Shown here in pieces: positions 13,122 to 14,245 of a stretch of 14,245 bases of DNA (positions are counted from its first letter, which is position 1; the number at the start of each line of letters is the position of its first letter). Source of the DNA: Alphaproteobacteria bacterium (lineage in GTDB: Bacteria; Pseudomonadota; Alphaproteobacteria; CACIAM-22H2); assembly GCA_016869415.1 (NCBI GenBank), contig VGEI01000049.1:1-14245 (forward strand), in the 5' to 3' direction. The notes below the pieces were generated by a model. That model saw only the letters and a program-made list of their open reading frames with translations, was not told where the DNA came from and did no database searches. Both the position numbers and the translations under genes were made by a program.

Positions 13122-13140
13122 ACCCGCCGCGCGGGTGTTT
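13122..13140. terminator. Likely bidirectional terminator between the cytochrome b561 and ribA genes
   Basis: ACCCGC/GCGGGT with loop CGC (13122-13136) is a perfect stem. GTTTAT follows on the plus strand and TTTCATT on the minus strand, just past the ribA stop. The T-runs are short, so it is better supported as the ribA terminator. Between the nested element and this hairpin (12997-13121) are further short GC-rich palindromes only. Confidence 0.5.
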
Positions 13141-13141
13141 A

Positions 13142-14245
13142 TCAGAAGTTGTGCGAGCTGCGCCTTGCCTTGGCCAGCAGGTAGTTCAAGTTATGCGGAT
13201 TGGCGTCGAAGGCCAGCGGCACCCGCTCCACCACCTCGCAGCCGAGCGAAGCGATGGCGTCGATCTTCTCCGGATTGTTGGTGAGCAGCCGGATGCGGCT
13301 GATGCCGAGCTGACGCAAGATCTCCCCGGCCATGGCGTAGGTGCGCTCGTCGGGCAGGAAGCCCAGGCGCTGGTTGGCGTCGAACGTGTCGAGGCCGGCA
13401 TCCTGCAGCGCGTAGGCACGCAGTTTGTTGACCAGGCCGATGCCGCGCCCTTCCTGCGGCAGGTAGACGACCACTCCCGCCCCGGAAGCAGCGATCACCT
13501 CGATGGCGCCGCGCAGCTGGTCGCCGCAGTCGCAGCGCAAGCTGCCGAGCAGGTCGCCGGTGAAGCAGGCCGAATGGATGCGGGTCAGCACCGGCTGCGC
13601 TGCATCGTACTCGCCGATGACGATGGCCAGCGCCTCCGGCCCGCCGTCGTAGGGACGGAAGGCGACGATGCGCGCGTTCTCAGCCCCGGCCAGCGGCATG
13701 CGCGCCTCGGCGACGCGGTCGAGCCAACGCGCCGAGCTCTGGCTGAAATCGATGACATCCTCGCTGGTGACCGCCGGTATGCCTGGCGCCGGCCCCGCGA
13801 TGCCGGCAATCACCGAGGCGGGCATCAGGCCCGCCAGCTTGGCCAGCACGATGGAAGCGGCGACGAAGGGCCGCTGCGCCTCGTCCTCCGCCTGCACCGT
13901 GCCGATGGGCGAAAGCTGCCCCGAGAGAGTGGTGGGATCGGTCACCGCCCGAATCTGCGCCAAGGTCGGCCGGCGCGGCAGGCGGATGAGTGCGGCCTGC
14001 GACGTCGACGCGCCGAGCCCCAGCGCCGAAGCGCGGTAGCCGGTCGTGACCAGCAGCAGCTCAGGAGCGAGCGCCTGAGCCTCGGCCAGGGCCGGCTCGG
14101 CGAGGGTCTCGGCAGCAAGAGCTATTACGCGGCTGCCCCGGTGCTGGATCACCACCGGATCGCCGCGCCGAAAACGGTCAATGGCGCGACGCACCTCGCC
14201 CAGGGCGGCGGGCGGGTTACGTGTGGTGGCAATCGAACTGTCGCT
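13142..14245 (-). CDS. ribA: GTP cyclohydrolase II with degenerate DHBP-synthase-like N-terminal domain, 5' end beyond the window
   Basis: RibA opens the imidazole ring of GTP, the first step of riboflavin synthesis. The frame is open through the window edge, reading SDSSIATTRNPP before the GTG at 14194. That GTG has no ribosome site, so the true start is probably just outside. Numbering from the GTG, residues about 170-340 are the catalytic domain: zinc cysteines C210, C221 and C223 in RIHSACFTGDLLGSLRCDCGDQL, EGRGIGL (248-254), and LLTNNPEKIDAI (303-314). Residues 1-165 look like a RibB (DHBP synthase) domain, but the acidic metal motif (DDEDRENE-like) is absent, so that activity is probably lost; such forms are known in alphaproteobacteria. 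Terminator-like sequence follows the stop. Confidence 0.93.
   Translation of the reverse strand, partial: SDSSIATTRNPPAALGEVRRAIDRFRRGDPVVIQHRGSRVIALAAETLAEPALAEAQALAPELLLVTTGYRASALGLGASTSQAALIRLPRRPTLAQIRAVTDPTTLSGQLSPIGTVQAEDEAQRPFVAASIVLAKLAGLMPASVIAGIAGPAPGIPAVTSEDVIDFSQSSARWLDRVAEARMPLAGAENARIVAFRPYDGGPEALAIVIGEYDAAQPVLTRIHSACFTGDLLGSLRCDCGDQLRGAIEVIAASGAGVVVYLPQEGRGIGLVNKLRAYALQDAGLDTFDANQRLGFLPDERTYAMAGEILRQLGISRIRLLTNNPEKIDAIASLGCEVVERVPLAFDANPHNLNYLLAKARRSSHNF

Noticed and set aside
12840..13136. CRISPR-like array
   Set aside because: The repeats are inverted, not direct, and have no regular spacing.

Overview
The window is GC-rich, roughly two thirds G+C by eye, and densely coded on both strands. 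The order xseB-ispA-dxs, the GTP cyclohydrolase II with a worn RibB-like N-terminal domain, and the protein styles suggest an alphaproteobacterium, possibly Rhodospirillales or a relative. That placement is an inference from gene order and composition; no rRNA or other strong marker is present. No tRNA, CRISPR array or complete insertion sequence was seen.

Layout. (1) 1-1403, plus strand: the 3' part of a fumarylacetoacetate hydrolase-family gene, followed closely by a lipoprotein with a zinc-metalloprotease-like HELVHH motif. (2) 1400-2276, minus strand: a protein with two homing-endonuclease-associated (HNH) repeats and a C-terminal nuclease-like domain, with a perfect inverted repeat just upstream. 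(3) 2277-3890: a toxin-antitoxin and repeat island. It holds hairpin-rich repeat DNA, an intact higBA pair, a remnant of an XRE antitoxin fused to a truncated reading frame, and an orphan antitoxin-like gene. (4) 3891-8281, minus strand, five genes in a row: tetR, tag, xseB, ispA and dxs. tetR/tag overlap by ATGA and xseB/ispA by TTGA. A striking two-palindrome operator covers the predicted tetR promoter. (5) 8491-10128, plus strand: a patatin-like phospholipase interrupted by one in-frame amber codon. (6) 10249-12837, plus strand: a likely operon of a Tat-exported amidohydrolase, a glutathione S-transferase and a cytochrome b561. (7) 12838-13141: a nested-palindrome intergenic element and a likely terminator. 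(8) 13142 to the window end, minus strand: GTP cyclohydrolase II (riboflavin synthesis), open to the edge.

How the genes fit together. dxs makes 1-deoxy-D-xylulose 5-phosphate for the MEP pathway and ispA condenses the resulting C5 units to farnesyl diphosphate; xseB travels with them as in many alphaproteobacteria. The tetR-tag unit pairs a repressor with an alkylation-repair glycosylase and is the best candidate for a regulated and perhaps undescribed stress-response unit. The amidohydrolase, GST and cytochrome b561 genes could form a small catabolic or detoxification operon, but their substrates cannot be read from sequence.
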